Shown: in pieces, positions 10,270 through 21,014 of the stretch
Position numbering within the stretch: position 1 is the first letter of the stretch
Layout: each line of letters begins with the position of its first letter
Assembly (NCBI RefSeq): GCF_017894385.1
Contig: NZ_CP059560.1
Span: 124,001-188,000, forward strand
Length of the DNA: 64,000 nucleotides
From: Aromatoleum petrolei
GTDB taxonomy: Bacteria > Pseudomonadota > Gammaproteobacteria > Burkholderiales > Rhodocyclaceae
Direction of reading: 5' to 3'
Notes under the pieces: generated by a model
What the model saw: the letters and a program-made list of their open reading frames with translations, nothing else
What the model was told of the DNA's origin: nothing
Databases searched by the model: none
Made by a program: the position numbers and the translations under genes

Positions 10270-12621
10270 TCAGAACACCGAGCCCAGCTGGAACTGGAAT
10301 TTCTGCAGGTCGTCATCCTTTTCCTTCTTGAGCGGGATGCCGAGGCTGAACTTCAGCGGACCGATCGGCGAACTCCACGAGAAGGCCAAGCCGGTACTGT
10401 AGCGCAGGTCGGCCAGATTCGCCTTGTCCCCGGATGCCCACACGGTACCCGCGTCGATGAAGGCCGACATGCGGAACGAGCGATCCATGCCGGAGCCGGG
10501 CAAGGGGAAATAGAATTCCGCGTTGCCGATCACGCGCCGGTTGCCGCCGAGCGAATCGCCGGTCGCCGAACGCCGTACGCTGCCGTCGGGATTCAGAATC
10601 GCGCGATCGTCCTTGGGACCAATCGAGCTCTGTTCAAAGCCGCGCACCGAGCCGATACCACCGGCATAGAAATTCTTGTAGAACGGCAGCGTTTCGCCAC
10701 CAAAGCCCTTGGCCCAGCCCAGATCGGTGTTGAGCATCAGCGCGTAGTCGCGGCCGAACGGGAACCAGTGCTGGTACTGGTAGTTGAGCTTGGTGTACTT
10801 CAGCTCGCCCGGCGGCACGGCGACTTCGCCGAACACGCGCTGGAAGTTGCCCTTGCGCGGGTAGATCACGCTATCGCGCGTATCGCGCGCCCAGCCGGCC
10901 GACGCGACCAGGCTGTTGACAGTCACGTTGCCGATGCCGTTATCGTTGCTACACCCCTGCTCCTTGCAGAAGTTGATGTACTGGATCGGGCTGTCGGCGA
11001 AAGTCGTGATCCGGGTGCGATCGACCGCGAGACCGAAATTGATCGAGTCGTCCTCGCCGATCGGATAGCCCATGCGCACGCCGGCGCCGGTCGACACGGT
11101 CTTGTAGGGTGCGACGGACAGCGAGTTCGACGGGTCGTAGGTGCGGTGGTAGAGATCCCAACCCAGGCTCACGCCGTCGATCGTGTAGTACGGGTCGGTG
11201 AAGGACAGCGCATAGGTACGGCTCGACTTGCTGGTATTGAGCGCGAGGGTCAGCGCATTGCCCGAGCCGAACAAGTTCTGCTGCGACACCGACGCGGAGA
11301 GAACCACCTTCTCGGAGCTTGAGAAGCCGGCACCCAGGGAAAGGTTGCCGGTCGCCCGCTCCTTGACGTTGAAGTTCACATCGACCTGATCGGTCGTGCC
11401 CGCCACGGCGGGGGTCTCGACGTTGACCTCCTCGAAGTGCCCCAGGCGATCGACCCGCGTACGCGACCGGTTGATCTGTGCAGCGTCGTACCACGCTCCC
11501 TCCATCTGGCGCATTTCGCGGCGGATGACCTCGTCACGGGTCTTGGTGTTGCCGCCGACGTTGATGCGTCGGACATACACGCGACGACCGGGATCGACGA
11601 AGATCGTAAACGCGACTTCGCGCTTCTCCTTGTCAACTTCTGGCGAAGCATTCACGTTCGCGAAGGCGTAGCCTTCATTGCCCAGACGGTCGGCCACGGC
11701 CTTGGTCGTCTCGGTCAGCTTCTCGCGCGAGAAAATCTCGCCCGGCTTGATCACGACCAGCTTCTTGTATTCTTCCTCCGGCAACACCAGATCGCCCGCA
11801 AAGCGCACGCCGGACACCGAGTAGCGCTCGCCCTCGGTGATGCTCAGGGTGATGTAGATGTCCTTCTTGTCCGGGGTGATGGAAACCTGCGTGGAGTCGA
11901 TATTGAAATCGAGGTAGCCGCGGTTCAGGTAGTACGAGCGCATCGTCTCGAGGTCGGCCGACAGCTTCTGGCGCGAATACTGGTCGTTCTTCGTATACCA
12001 GGTCAGCCAGCCCGGCGTCGTGAGCTGGAACAGGTCCAGCAGTTCCGACTCCTTGAACGCCTTGTTGCCGATGATGCTGATCTGGCGGATCTTTGCGACA
12101 TCGCCCTCATCGACCTTGAAGTTGATGCCGACGCGATTGCGCTCGAGCGGCGTCACCGTCGTTTCAATCACGGCGGCGTACTTGCCACGGCTCAGGTACT
12201 GCCGCTTGAGTTCCTGTTCGGCGCGCTCGAGCAGGGCGCGGTCGAAAATCCGCGACTCGGCGAGACCGACATCCTTCAGCCCCTTCTTGAGCGCGTCCTT
12301 GTCGAATTCCTTCACGCCGACGAAGTCGATCTGTGCAATCGCGGGACGCTCCTCAACCAGCACCACGAGGACGTCGCCCTCGGCTTCGATGCGCACGTCC
12401 TTGAAGAACCCGGTGGCAAACAGGCCGCGAATCGCCTCTGCCGCCTGTGCTTCCGTGAAGGTCTCGCCAACACGCACGGGCAGGTAGTTGAAGACGGTGC
12501 CGGCTTCGGTGCGCTGGATGCCTTCGACGCGGATATCCTTGACGACGAACGGTTCAAATGCAAACACCGGGGCAGCGGCAAAAAGGGCCGCTACGAGCCC
12601 GGACAGAAGCTTCAGTTTCAT
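10270..12621 (-). CDS. bamA: BamA, outer-membrane protein assembly factor
   Basis: Core of the BAM complex inserting beta-barrel proteins. It has 783 residues. Signal peptide of about 21 residues (cleavage before FEPFVVKDIRVEG), five POTRA domains (about 22-420), and a C-terminal 16-strand barrel with the GSVRGFE lid-lock motif and terminal Phe (FQFQLGSVF). It is 7 bases from the rseP stop. Confidence 0.96.
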   Translation of the reverse strand: MKLKLLSGLVAALFAAAPVFAFEPFVVKDIRVEGIQRTEAGTVFNYLPVRVGETFTEAQAAEAIRGLFATGFFKDVRIEAEGDVLVVLVEERPAIAQIDFVGVKEFDKDALKKGLKDVGLAESRIFDRALLERAEQELKRQYLSRGKYAAVIETTVTPLERNRVGINFKVDEGDVAKIRQISIIGNKAFKESELLDLFQLTTPGWLTWYTKNDQYSRQKLSADLETMRSYYLNRGYLDFNIDSTQVSITPDKKDIYITLSITEGERYSVSGVRFAGDLVLPEEEYKKLVVIKPGEIFSREKLTETTKAVADRLGNEGYAFANVNASPEVDKEKREVAFTIFVDPGRRVYVRRINVGGNTKTRDEVIRREMRQMEGAWYDAAQINRSRTRVDRLGHFEEVNVETPAVAGTTDQVDVNFNVKERATGNLSLGAGFSSSEKVVLSASVSQQNLFGSGNALTLALNTSKSSRTYALSFTDPYYTIDGVSLGWDLYHRTYDPSNSLSVAPYKTVSTGAGVRMGYPIGEDDSINFGLAVDRTRITTFADSPIQYINFCKEQGCSNDNGIGNVTVNSLVASAGWARDTRDSVIYPRKGNFQRVFGEVAVPPGELKYTKLNYQYQHWFPFGRDYALMLNTDLGWAKGFGGETLPFYKNFYAGGIGSVRGFEQSSIGPKDDRAILNPDGSVRRSATGDSLGGNRRVIGNAEFYFPLPGSGMDRSFRMSAFIDAGTVWASGDKANLADLRYSTGLAFSWSSPIGPLKFSLGIPLKKEKDDDLQKFQFQLGSVF

Positions 12622-12628
12622 CGGGGAG

Positions 12629-13993
12629 TCAACCGGAAATGAGACGGGTTATGTCGTTGTAGAAGGCAAACGCCATCAGCATCGCAAGCGCGACCAGACC
12701 GATCTGCTGACCGATCTCCATGATGCGCTCGGGGATGGGACCGCCCTTGATAATCTCTATCACATAATACAGTAAATGCCCCCCATCCAGCACCGGAATG
12801 GGCAGCAGATTCAGCACCCCGAGGCTGATGCTGATGAGGGCGATGAACTTCAAGTAGTGCCCCAGGCCGAGCTTCGCCGACTGGCCTGCGTAGTCGGCAA
12901 TCGTCACCGGACCGGACAGATTCTTCCACGAGATCTCGCCGGTCAGCATGCGCCCGATCATCTTCAGGCTCAGCACGCTGGTTTCCCAAGTCTGCGCCAG
13001 CGCCTTGCCGAGCCCTTCAACCGGACCGTAGCGCACGACGGCAAACAAGGCTTCCCGGCTCGCCCCTCCGTCGGCCACCGCGACACCGATCTTGCCCACC
13101 TGGGTTCCCCGTTCATCAACGGCATCCGGTACCAGCTTCAACTCGATGCGCTGATCGCCGCGCTGCACCAGCACGGCGATCGACTGCCCCGCCCGCTGGC
13201 GCACGCGTTCAACCAGCTCGCTCCAGGACACGAGACTTTGTCCGTCGAACTCGACGAACCGGTCTCCCGGCAGCAATCCCGCGCGCGCGCCCGCACCACC
13301 TTCGACGACTTTCCCGATGACGGGCGGGATCACCGGGCGCCACGCCCGCAAACCGACGTTCGCAATCAAATCCTGCTCGCCGTCCTCGATCTTTACGCCG
13401 GTGAGGTCGAGCGACCGATAGGTTTCGACGCCCTCCGCGGTACGGACATGGAGCGAGATCGCGCGCGCATCAAGTGCATGGCGCAGCAGTACCCAGCGCA
13501 GCTCCGGCCAACTCCGCACCGCCTCGTCGTCCACCGCCAGCACCAGATCGCCGTCGCGGATTCCCGCGACCGCCGCGGGCGTCGCTGGACCGGTCACCGC
13601 GAGCTGCGGTTTCAGCTCCTCGGTACCAGTCGCGAAGAGCCCCCAGTAAAGCACCACAGCGAGCAAAAAATTGGCGATCGGACCGGCGGCGACGATCGCG
13701 AAACGCTTGCCTACCTTCTGCCGATTGAAGGCGCGGTGCAGCTCCGCGGGCGCGACGTCGCCCTCGCGCTCGTCGAGCATCTTCACGTAGCCACCGAGCG
13801 GGAAGACCGCAAGCGCCCACACCGTACGATCGGCGCCGGCAGTCCAGCTCAGCAGGGGGCGCCCGAAGCCGATCGAAAAGCGCAACACCTTGACGCCGCA
13901 CCAACGCGCGACGAGGTAGTGCCCCAGCTCATGAACCAGGATCAGCAGCCCGAGGGCCAGGATGAAGGGAATCAGGTATTCGAAGAGATTCAT
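12629..13993 (-). CDS. rseP: RseP, site-2 zinc metalloprotease
   Basis: Intramembrane protease cleaving anti-sigma factors in the envelope stress response. It has 454 residues: HELGH zinc motif at residues 21-25 in the first helix, two PDZ domains (about 115-290), and the third zinc ligand in [11 protein letters not shown] near the C-terminus. The ATG overlaps the dxr stop by 4 bases. Confidence 0.95.
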   Translation of the reverse strand: MNLFEYLIPFILALGLLILVHELGHYLVARWCGVKVLRFSIGFGRPLLSWTAGADRTVWALAVFPLGGYVKMLDEREGDVAPAELHRAFNRQKVGKRFAIVAAGPIANFLLAVVLYWGLFATGTEELKPQLAVTGPATPAAVAGIRDGDLVLAVDDEAVRSWPELRWVLLRHALDARAISLHVRTAEGVETYRSLDLTGVKIEDGEQDLIANVGLRAWRPVIPPVIGKVVEGGAGARAGLLPGDRFVEFDGQSLVSWSELVERVRQRAGQSIAVLVQRGDQRIELKLVPDAVDERGTQVGKIGVAVADGGASREALFAVVRYGPVEGLGKALAQTWETSVLSLKMIGRMLTGEISWKNLSGPVTIADYAGQSAKLGLGHYLKFIALISISLGVLNLLPIPVLDGGHLLYYVIEIIKGGPIPERIMEIGQQIGLVALAMLMAFAFYNDITRLISG

Positions 13994-15192
13994 TGGCTAG
14001 TGCTGCGAGCGAGGATCTCCGTGCACGCCATGTCACGCGCCCGCGCGTCCGCATCGATAATTGCATCGAGCGAGTCGACCGACAAGCGATGCGCGCGTTC
14101 CAGCGTCGCCGAAATCACATCCGCGATCCCGCGGAATCCAAGGCGCCCCTCGAGGAACGCCGCCACCGCTTCCTCGTTCGCTGCATTCAGCACCGCCGCC
14201 GCCGCGCCGCCCTCGCGCAGCGCCTGGTAGGCCAGCGCGAGGCAGGGAAAACGCTGAAAATCCGGGCGCTCGAAGGTCAGGCGCGCGATCTCGAACAGGT
14301 CCAGCGAACGCACCCCCGCGTCGATGCGGTCAGGGTACGCCATGGCATGCGCGATGGGCGTGCGCATATCGGGGTTGCCAAGCTGAGCCAGAACCGAGCC
14401 ATCGGCATACTCGACCATCGAGTGGATCACGCTCTGCGGGTGGACCACGACCTCTATACGTTCTGCCGGCAGGCCGAACAGCCAGTGCGCCTCGATGACT
14501 TCGAGACCCTTGTTCATCATCGTCGCCGAATCGACGGAGATCTTCCGCCCCATGACCCAGTTCGGATGCGCACAGGCTTCGTCCGGCGTGACGCTGGCAA
14601 GGCTCTCCGCCGAGCGCTCACGGAACGGTCCGCCCGACGCCGTGAGGAGAATGCGCCGGATACCGCGTTCGTCGGCATTGCGCCGGTAATCGTGCGGCAG
14701 GGCCTGGAACACGGCATTGTGCTCGCTGTCGATCGGCAGCAGCTGCGCCCCGCTCACGGCAACGGCATCCATGAACAGTGAGCCCGAAAGAACCAGCGCC
14801 TCCTTGTTCGCAAGCAGAACGCGCTTGCCGGCGCGCGCCGCGGCCAGCGTCGGTGCGAGCCCCGCGGCGCCGACGATCGCAGCCATCACCGCATCCACGT
14901 CCTCGTGGCGCGCAACCTCGATCAGCGCATCGGCGCCGTCGAGCACTTGGGTCTTCCCCCCAACGCCGTGCAGCCGCTCACGCAGCCGGGCAGCCGCGGC
15001 CGGATTCACCATTACCGCGAAGCACGGCGAGAAGCGGACACACAGCTCGAACATCCGGTCGACGCTCTCCTGCGCCGTGAGCGCAAAGGCTTCGAAGCGG
15101 TCAGGGTGACGGGCAATGACGTCGAGCGTGCTCATGCCGATGGAGCCGGTGGCTCCGAGCACCGTCACACGTTGCAGTGTCGTATCAGGCAT
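13990..15192 (-). CDS. dxr: Dxr, 1-deoxy-D-xylulose 5-phosphate reductoisomerase
   Basis: Second enzyme of the non-mevalonate isoprenoid pathway, NADPH-dependent. It has 400 residues. Seen: [16 protein letters not shown] (NADPH fold), [19 protein letters not shown] (metal ligands Asp/Glu) and [15 protein letters not shown] segment (here [19 protein letters not shown]). 3-base gap after cdsA. It supplies precursors for UppS, encoded two genes upstream. Confidence 0.95.
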   Translation of the reverse strand: MPDTTLQRVTVLGATGSIGMSTLDVIARHPDRFEAFALTAQESVDRMFELCVRFSPCFAVMVNPAAAARLRERLHGVGGKTQVLDGADALIEVARHEDVDAVMAAIVGAAGLAPTLAAARAGKRVLLANKEALVLSGSLFMDAVAVSGAQLLPIDSEHNAVFQALPHDYRRNADERGIRRILLTASGGPFRERSAESLASVTPDEACAHPNWVMGRKISVDSATMMNKGLEVIEAHWLFGLPAERIEVVVHPQSVIHSMVEYADGSVLAQLGNPDMRTPIAHAMAYPDRIDAGVRSLDLFEIARLTFERPDFQRFPCLALAYQALREGGAAAAVLNAANEEAVAAFLEGRLGFRGIADVISATLERAHRLSVDSLDAIIDADARARDMACTEILARSTSQ

Positions 15193-15195
15193 CGA

Positions 15196-16023
15196 TCAAT
15201 TTGCGAACCAGAGGGCAGCGAGGCCCACCAGCGGGAGGGTTGAGGTAAGACTGTCGATGCGGTCAAGAATGCCGCCGTGTCCGGGCAGCAAGGTGCCGCT
15301 GTCCTTGAGTCCGGCCTGCCGCTTCAGCAGGGACTCGAACAGATCGCCGATGATGCTCACCGCGGTGAACCCGGCAAGCAGCGGAAGCAGTCCTGCGACG
15401 AGCGGCGTGCGCGCGATCGCGAGCGAAGAGCCAAGGGCCAACACCAAGCCGAAGACCGTGACGCCCGCCACTGCCCCGCCAGCCCCCTCCCAAGTCTTTC
15501 CCGGGCTGATCTCCGGCGCAAGCTTCCGCCGCCCGAAGGCGCGCCCCGTGAAGTAGGCCGAAATATCGGCGATCGACACGGCCGCGATCACCGCCAGCAG
15601 CAGCAGCGGGCTGACCGAGCGCAGATGTGCCATCGCAAGCGCCGGGGGAAGGAGCACAATCAGGCCGACCAGCATCCCACCCGCATTTCCCTGCAAGTGC
15701 CATTTGCGCTGCAGCCAGAACGGCACCACCGCAAGCCAGAACGCCGCACTGAGTCCATAGAAGCCGAAAAGCCCGACCGGACGCTGCGGCGCATCGCTCG
15801 CGAGGCCCGCAACAGCTCCGAGCAAGAAGCAGGCGGCACCCATCAACACGGCAAAGCTCAGACGTCGAGCACCCGTGAACCGCGCCAGTCCGCCCCACTC
15901 CCACGCCGCCCCTGCGCAGATCAGGCTGGCGAAAGCAAGCCACCCGACGGGCGGAAGGAGGAAAAGTGCGCCAAGCAGGACACCCAGCAGCACAAATGCA
16001 GTGATGATCCGGGTCTTAAGCAT
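15196..16023 (-). CDS. cdsA: CdsA, phosphatidate cytidylyltransferase
   Basis: Makes CDP-diacylglycerol for phospholipids. It has 275 residues with about eight transmembrane helices. The C-terminal signature [20 protein letters not shown] followed by ILDRIDSL is diagnostic. It overlaps the uppS 3' end by 8 bases. Confidence 0.95.
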   Translation of the reverse strand: MLKTRIITAFVLLGVLLGALFLLPPVGWLAFASLICAGAAWEWGGLARFTGARRLSFAVLMGAACFLLGAVAGLASDAPQRPVGLFGFYGLSAAFWLAVVPFWLQRKWHLQGNAGGMLVGLIVLLPPALAMAHLRSVSPLLLLAVIAAVSIADISAYFTGRAFGRRKLAPEISPGKTWEGAGGAVAGVTVFGLVLALGSSLAIARTPLVAGLLPLLAGFTAVSIIGDLFESLLKRQAGLKDSGTLLPGHGGILDRIDSLTSTLPLVGLAALWFAN

Positions 16024-16825
16024 GGTCGGCCGGGTTCCGGCTCACCTCGTCCTGTTTCGACGCCTTTTCGGTCTCGCGTAGTTGCTCGCTGGTGCGCCCG
16101 AACCGGCGCTCACGGGACTGATAGGACGCGATCGCCAGATCCAGTACCTTCTCGTCGAAGTCCGGCCAGAGCGTATCGGTGAAGTACAGCTCCGAATACG
16201 CGAGTTGCCAGAGCAGGAAGTTGCTGATGCGCTGTTCGCCGCCGGTGCGTATGAACAAATCCGGCTCGGGACCGTAGTTCAGCGACAGTTCCGCGCTCAG
16301 ATCTTCCTCCGAGAATCCCGAGCGGCGCTCGGGGTACTTCGCCAGCATCCGCTCGACGGCCTGAAGGATGTCCCAACGCCCGCCGTAGTTGGCGGCGATC
16401 GTGAGCGTAAGCCTGTCGTTGCGCGCCGTGAGATCTTCCGCCCGGCGGATCATGTCGACGAGCGCCGGGTCAAAGCGCGAAAGATCGCCGATCACCCGAA
16501 AGCGGATGCTGTTCTCGTGCAGACGATCGATTTCCTTTTGCAGCGAGCGCATGAAGAGCTGCATGAGGAAGGAGACTTCGTCAGCAGGACGACGCCAGTT
16601 CTCGGAACTGAAGGCGAACAGCGTGAGGTGGGACACACCTTTCGCCATGCACCCCCGGATCACGGCGCGGACCGACTCGACGCCCTTTCCGTGGCCGGCC
16701 ACCCGCGGCATGAAGCGCTTGCGCGCCCAACGCCCGTTCCCGTCCATGATGATGGCGATATGCTGCGGAACGCCGGATACCTCCGGGATTGCGCGCGTGG
16801 AACTGGTAAAGGGTTTACGCGCCAT
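16016..16825 (-). CDS. uppS: UppS, undecaprenyl diphosphate synthase
   Basis: Cis-prenyltransferase making the C55 carrier lipid for peptidoglycan and O-antigen. It has 269 residues; [13 protein letters not shown] contains the catalytic Asp28. Also seen: FSSENWRRP and the substrate-binding [15 protein letters not shown]. It lies 49 bases downstream of frr. Confidence 0.96.
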   Translation of the reverse strand: MARKPFTSSTRAIPEVSGVPQHIAIIMDGNGRWARKRFMPRVAGHGKGVESVRAVIRGCMAKGVSHLTLFAFSSENWRRPADEVSFLMQLFMRSLQKEIDRLHENSIRFRVIGDLSRFDPALVDMIRRAEDLTARNDRLTLTIAANYGGRWDILQAVERMLAKYPERRSGFSEEDLSAELSLNYGPEPDLFIRTGGEQRISNFLLWQLAYSELYFTDTLWPDFDEKVLDLAIASYQSRERRFGRTSEQLRETEKASKQDEVSRNPADHA

Positions 16826-16874
16826 CAGGCATCTCCCGCGTTGTATCCCGCCGACAAGCCCGATCCCGCAGGGA

Positions 16875-17432
16875 TCAGATCTGCATCAGTTCCTGCTCTT
16901 TCTGTGCGAGCAGCTTGTCGATCTCGGCGATGTGCTTGTCGGTGAGCTTCTGGATGTCGTCCTGGGCGCGGCGTTCGTCGTCTTCCGAGATCGCCTTGTC
17001 CTTGACTGCATCCTTGAGTTGCTGATTGGCGTCGCGACGCAGGTTGCGCACGGCCACCTTGGCGTTCTCGCCTTCGTGGCGAACGACCTTCGTCAGGTCG
17101 CGCCGGCGCTCTTCCGTCAGGGCAGGCATCGGCACCCGCAGCATCTCGCCCATATTCGCCGGGTTCAGACCCAGATCGCTGTCGCGGATGGCCTTCTCGA
17201 TCTTCCCCAGCATGGGTTTCTCCCATGCCTGGACGCCAATCGTACGTGCGTCGATCAGGGTGATGTTGGCGACCTGGTTGATCGGCACAGGGCTGCCATA
17301 GTATTCGACCATCACGTGATCGAGCAGACCGGTGTGGGCGCGACCGGTGCGCACCTTGGCCAGGTCGGCCTTGAGCACCTCGATCGACTTGTGCATCTTC
17401 TGCTCGGACGTTTTCTTGAGTTCGGCAATCAT
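16875..17432 (-). CDS. frr: Frr, ribosome recycling factor
   Basis: Splits post-termination ribosomes together with EF-G. It has 185 residues, the family length; begins [20 protein letters not shown] and contains [13 protein letters not shown] and [15 protein letters not shown] segment ([16 protein letters not shown]). 10 bases downstream of pyrH in the rpsB-tsf-pyrH-frr string. Confidence 0.96.
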   Translation of the reverse strand: MIAELKKTSEQKMHKSIEVLKADLAKVRTGRAHTGLLDHVMVEYYGSPVPINQVANITLIDARTIGVQAWEKPMLGKIEKAIRDSDLGLNPANMGEMLRVPMPALTEERRRDLTKVVRHEGENAKVAVRNLRRDANQQLKDAVKDKAISEDDERRAQDDIQKLTDKHIAEIDKLLAQKEQELMQI

Positions 17433-17442
17433 TCTCGAATCC

Positions 17443-18159
17443 TCAGGAATGAACCAGCGTGCCTTCGTCTTCGCCCATCACGACGCGCTTGAGCGCGCCC
17501 GGCTTGAAGATCGAGAACACGTTGATCGGCAGTTTCTGGTCGCGGCACAGCGCGAATGCGGTGGTGTCCATCACGGCGAGGTTGCGACCGATCGCCTCAT
17601 CGAAGCTGATGCGATGGTAGCGCTTCGCCTGCGGATCCTTATGCGGATCGGCGGTATATACACCATCGACCTTGGTCGCCTTCAGCACGATCTGCGCAGC
17701 CATTTCCGACCCACGCAGGGCAGCGGCCGTATCCGTCGTGAAGAACGGGTTGCCGGTACCGGCAGCAAAAATGACGACCCTGCCTTCCTCCATATGGCGG
17801 ATGGCACGGCCGCGAATGTACGGCTCAACGACCTGGTCGATGCGCAATGCCGACTGCACGCGTGCTTCGACACCGGCACGCCGGAACGCATCGGCCAACG
17901 CCATTGCGTTCATTACCGTTGCGAGCATGCCCATGTAGTCCGCGGTGGCGCGGTCCATGCCGGACGCAGCGCCTTTCATCCCGCGGAAGATGTTGCCGCC
18001 GCCGATCACCACGCCGACCTGCACGCCGAGGTGCGTGACCTCGGCGATTTCGGCGACGATGCGGCTGACCACCTCTTCGTTGATACCGTACGGATCGTCA
18101 CCCATCAGGGCTTCACCGGACAGTTTCAACATGATGCGCTTGTAGGCGGCGACACTCAT
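17443..18159 (-). CDS. pyrH: PyrH, uridylate kinase
   Basis: Phosphorylates UMP to UDP; amino-acid-kinase fold, hexameric and GTP-regulated in proteobacteria. 238 residues from ATG 18159 (a tandem ATG at 18162 is the alternative; an AGAGG site favours the second by spacing). Seen: [40 protein letters not shown]. Confidence 0.95.
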   Translation of the reverse strand: MSVAAYKRIMLKLSGEALMGDDPYGINEEVVSRIVAEIAEVTHLGVQVGVVIGGGNIFRGMKGAASGMDRATADYMGMLATVMNAMALADAFRRAGVEARVQSALRIDQVVEPYIRGRAIRHMEEGRVVIFAAGTGNPFFTTDTAAALRGSEMAAQIVLKATKVDGVYTADPHKDPQAKRYHRISFDEAIGRNLAVMDTTAFALCRDQKLPINVFSIFKPGALKRVVMGEDEGTLVHS

Positions 18160-18169
18160 CATGGACCTC

Positions 18170-19075
18170 TTACTTCTTGGCGGCAGCGGCTTGGGCGGCG
18201 ACTTCGGCGGCGAAGTCGGTCACTTTCTTCTCGATGCCTTCACCCACGACGTAGAGCGTGAAGCTCGCGATCGAGGCATTGCGCGACTTGAGCAGTGCTT
18301 CGACGGTGAGCTTGTCGTCCTTGACGAAAGGCTGGCCAAGCAGGGTGACTTCCTTCAGGAATTTCTGCACCGAGCCTTCGACACGCTTCGCGAGGATATC
18401 TTCGGGGATTGCCTTGCCGGACTTGGCAGCGTCTTCGGCAGCCTTCTCGCGCGCAACGCGGCGCTCGGACTCGATCAGATCCTGCGACACGCCGGAAGCG
18501 TCGAGAGCCCTCGGCTTCGACGCGGCGATGTGCATCGCCAGGTCCTTCGCCAGTTGCTCGTCGCCACCGACGAGATCGATCAGCACGCCGATCTTGGCAC
18601 CGCCGTGGATGTACGACGCCAGGCTACCCTTGGCCTCGACGCGCACGAAGCGGCGCAGCGTCATGTTTTCGCCAATCTTGCCCACCAACCCGGCACGCAC
18701 GGAATCCACCGTACCGTCACCCAGCGGCAGGGCCGACAGCGCGGCAACGTCAGCCGGATTGCGCTCGGCAACCAGGGCGGCGCAATCGGCAGCCAGCTTG
18801 AGGAACTCGTCGTTCTTGGCGACGAAGTCGGTTTCCGAGTTGATCTCGAGGATGCTGCCGAGCTTGCCATCGGCGCTGATATTGATTGCAACGACGCCTT
18901 CGGCGGCAACGCGCGACGCGGCCTTGGTGGCCTTGCTGCCAAGCTTCACGCGCAGGATCTCTTCGGCCTTACCCATGTCGCCGGCAGCCTCGGTCAGAGC
19001 CTTCTTGCATTCCATCATGGGCGCGTCGGTCTTCTCGCGCAGTTCCTTGACCATGCTTGCGGTGATTTCCGCCAT
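18170..19075 (-). CDS. tsf: Tsf, elongation factor Ts
   Basis: GDP/GTP exchange factor for EF-Tu. It has 301 residues. N-terminal UBA-like domain with [16 protein letters not shown], then two core subdomains with the conserved [13 protein letters not shown]. It follows rpsB after a 54-base spacer on the same strand. Confidence 0.96.
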   Translation of the reverse strand: MAEITASMVKELREKTDAPMMECKKALTEAAGDMGKAEEILRVKLGSKATKAASRVAAEGVVAINISADGKLGSILEINSETDFVAKNDEFLKLAADCAALVAERNPADVAALSALPLGDGTVDSVRAGLVGKIGENMTLRRFVRVEAKGSLASYIHGGAKIGVLIDLVGGDEQLAKDLAMHIAASKPRALDASGVSQDLIESERRVAREKAAEDAAKSGKAIPEDILAKRVEGSVQKFLKEVTLLGQPFVKDDKLTVEALLKSRNASIASFTLYVVGEGIEKKVTDFAAEVAAQAAAAKK

Positions 19076-19129
19076 GCTAACTCCTCAAATTCGTATGCAT
19101 ATCGGCCCTGTCTCCAGGGCCGAGGAAAC

Positions 19130-19885
19130 TCAGGCCTGCTCGCCCGACGACGACTCGTCGACTTCGACAAACTCGTCCGAACCGGCGGCGACGATGTCCT
19201 GCAGAACCTGGCTGCGACCTTCCAGCACGGCATCGGCAACGCCGCGTGCATAGAGGCGGATCGCGCGGGAGGAGTCATCGTTGCCCGGGATCACATAGTT
19301 GATGCCTTCGGGCGAGTGGTTGGTATCAACCACCGCAACGACGGGAATGCCCAGCTTCTTCGCTTCGGTGATGGCAATCTTGTGGTAGCCGACGTCGATG
19401 ACGAACAGCGCGTCCGGCAGGCCGCCCATGTCCTTGATGCCGCCGATCGACTTCTGCAGCTTGTCCATTTCGCGCGAGGCCATCAGCGCTTCCTTCTTGG
19501 ACAGACGCTCGATCGAGCCGTCCTCGACCATCGCTTCCATTTCCTTGAGGCGCTTGATCGACTGCTTGACCGTCTTGAAGTTGGTCAGCATGCCGCCGAG
19601 CCAGCGCTCGTCAACGAAGGGCATGCCCGCGCGACGGGCTTCTTCGGCAATGATTTCGCGCGCCTGGCGCTTGGTGCCGACCAGCATGATGGTGCCGCGA
19701 TTGGCGGCAAGCTTGCGCACGAAGTCCATCGCTTCGTTGTACTTGACCATCGTCTTCTCGAGGTTGACGATGTGGATCTTGTTGCGCTGGCCGAAGATGT
19801 ACGGGGCCATGCGCGGATTCCAGAAGCGGGTCTGGTGACCAAAGTGGATGCCGGCTTCCAGCATCTGACGCATCGTGACAGACAT
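19130..19885 (-). CDS. rpsB: RpsB, 30S ribosomal protein S2
   Basis: Small-subunit protein S2, 251 residues. Seen: [20 protein letters not shown] at the N-terminus, [10 protein letters not shown] and [19 protein letters not shown]. The C-terminus is acidic and serine-rich. First gene of the rpsB-tsf-pyrH-frr series. Confidence 0.97.
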   Translation of the reverse strand: MSVTMRQMLEAGIHFGHQTRFWNPRMAPYIFGQRNKIHIVNLEKTMVKYNEAMDFVRKLAANRGTIMLVGTKRQAREIIAEEARRAGMPFVDERWLGGMLTNFKTVKQSIKRLKEMEAMVEDGSIERLSKKEALMASREMDKLQKSIGGIKDMGGLPDALFVIDVGYHKIAITEAKKLGIPVVAVVDTNHSPEGINYVIPGNDDSSRAIRLYARGVADAVLEGRSQVLQDIVAAGSDEFVEVDESSSGEQA

Positions 19886-20039
19886 TTGCTACTCCGAACT
19901 TTAAGGGTTGAGCCTCCGCCCGGCATGGTCATTCCAGGATGACCCGAACCGTCCCAAGCGCATCGCTTTTCGACGGACCCCTACGGCATTCTGCCGGGCG
20001 TGTGGATTTTGCCTGCCACCACTGGCAGACAAGCCGGTA

Positions 20040-20069
20040 ATGATAGCAGGTTCGCACTACCCCGCTCAA
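20040..20069 (-). promoter_or_regulatory. Candidate sigma-70 promoter for rpsB
   Basis: On the minus strand TTGAGC (20069-20064), 18 bases, TATCAT (20045-20040). This predicts a transcript start near 20,033 and a leader of about 150 bases before rpsB. The leader contains the inverted repeat TGCCA-N4-TGGCA (20014-20027). Ribosomal protein S2 is known to autoregulate rpsB-tsf through leader RNA in some proteobacteria; whether this leader does so is inference. Confidence 0.4.
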
Positions 20070-20176
20070 GATCGAGATGCTGCTCACAAGCAGGCGGCGT
20101 GCTGAGAGAGCGGCGTGCATTTGCCGCAACTCCCACCATGCGCTAGCCTTTCTCATTTGCGCGCCAACCCCTGAAA

Positions 20177-20992
20177 ATGAGCATCGCCATAAAAACGCCT
20201 GACGAAATCGAGAAAATGCGCGTTGCCGGCCGCCTTGCGGCTGACGTGCTCGACTACATCGAACCCTTCGTCAAGCCCGGCATCACCACGGGCGAACTCG
20301 ACCGGCTCTGCCACGACTACATGGTCAACGTGCAGCAGACCATTCCAGCGCCCTTGCACTACGCTCCCCCTGGATACACGCCCTACCCCAAGTCCATCTG
20401 CACCTCGATCAACCACCAGGTGTGTCACGGGGTTCCCGGCGACAAGGCGCTGAAGAAGGGCGACATCGTCAATCTCGACATCACCGTGATCAAGGACGGC
20501 TACCACGGCGACACGAGCAGGATGTTCATCGTCGGCGGTGACGCATCCATCCTCGCGAAGCGCCTGTGCCAGGTGACGCTTGAGTGCCTGTGGCTGGGCA
20601 TCTCGGTCGTGAAGCCCGGAGCGAGGCTCGGCGACATCGGCCAGATCATCCAGAAGCACGCGGAAGGCAGCGGCTTCTCCGTCGTGCGCGAGTTCTGCGG
20701 TCACGGCATCGGAGCCAAGTTCCACGAGGAGCCGCAGGTGCTGCATTACGGCAAGGCCGGCACCGGGCCCGAATTGCAGGCCGGCATGACCTTCACCATC
20801 GAGCCCATGATCAACGCCGGCAAGGCGGCGATCTCGGAGCTTCCCGACGGCTGGACCATCGTCACGAAGGACCGGAGCCTGTCCGCGCAGTGGGAGCACA
20901 CCATACTCGTGACCGACACCGGCTTCGAAGTCCTGACCTTGTCGCCCGGCTGCCCGCCCGCCCCTGCGATCACGGCACCATCTCTCCGGTAA
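20177..20992 (+). CDS. map: Map, type I methionine aminopeptidase
   Basis: Removes N-terminal Met from nascent proteins; two-metal pita-bread fold. It has 271 residues. Seen: QVCHGVPGDKALKKGDIVNLD (metal Asp and His region), FCGHGIG (His) and TIEPMIN (Glu). The ATG follows CCAACCCCTGAAA, with no clear Shine-Dalgarno sequence. Divergent from rpsB, as often in proteobacteria. The last about 15 residues (proline- and alanine-rich) look like a non-conserved extension. Confidence 0.95.
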   Translation: MSIAIKTPDEIEKMRVAGRLAADVLDYIEPFVKPGITTGELDRLCHDYMVNVQQTIPAPLHYAPPGYTPYPKSICTSINHQVCHGVPGDKALKKGDIVNLDITVIKDGYHGDTSRMFIVGGDASILAKRLCQVTLECLWLGISVVKPGARLGDIGQIIQKHAEGSGFSVVREFCGHGIGAKFHEEPQVLHYGKAGTGPELQAGMTFTIEPMINAGKAAISELPDGWTIVTKDRSLSAQWEHTILVTDTGFEVLTLSPGCPPAPAITAPSLR

Positions 20993-21014
20993 CGACCGCC
21001 AGCCCGAGGAAGCC

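Noticed and set aside
18161..19942. A 593-codon + strand frame across tsf and rpsB
   Set aside because: Overlaps two ribosomal-type genes with clear family motifs on the minus strand.
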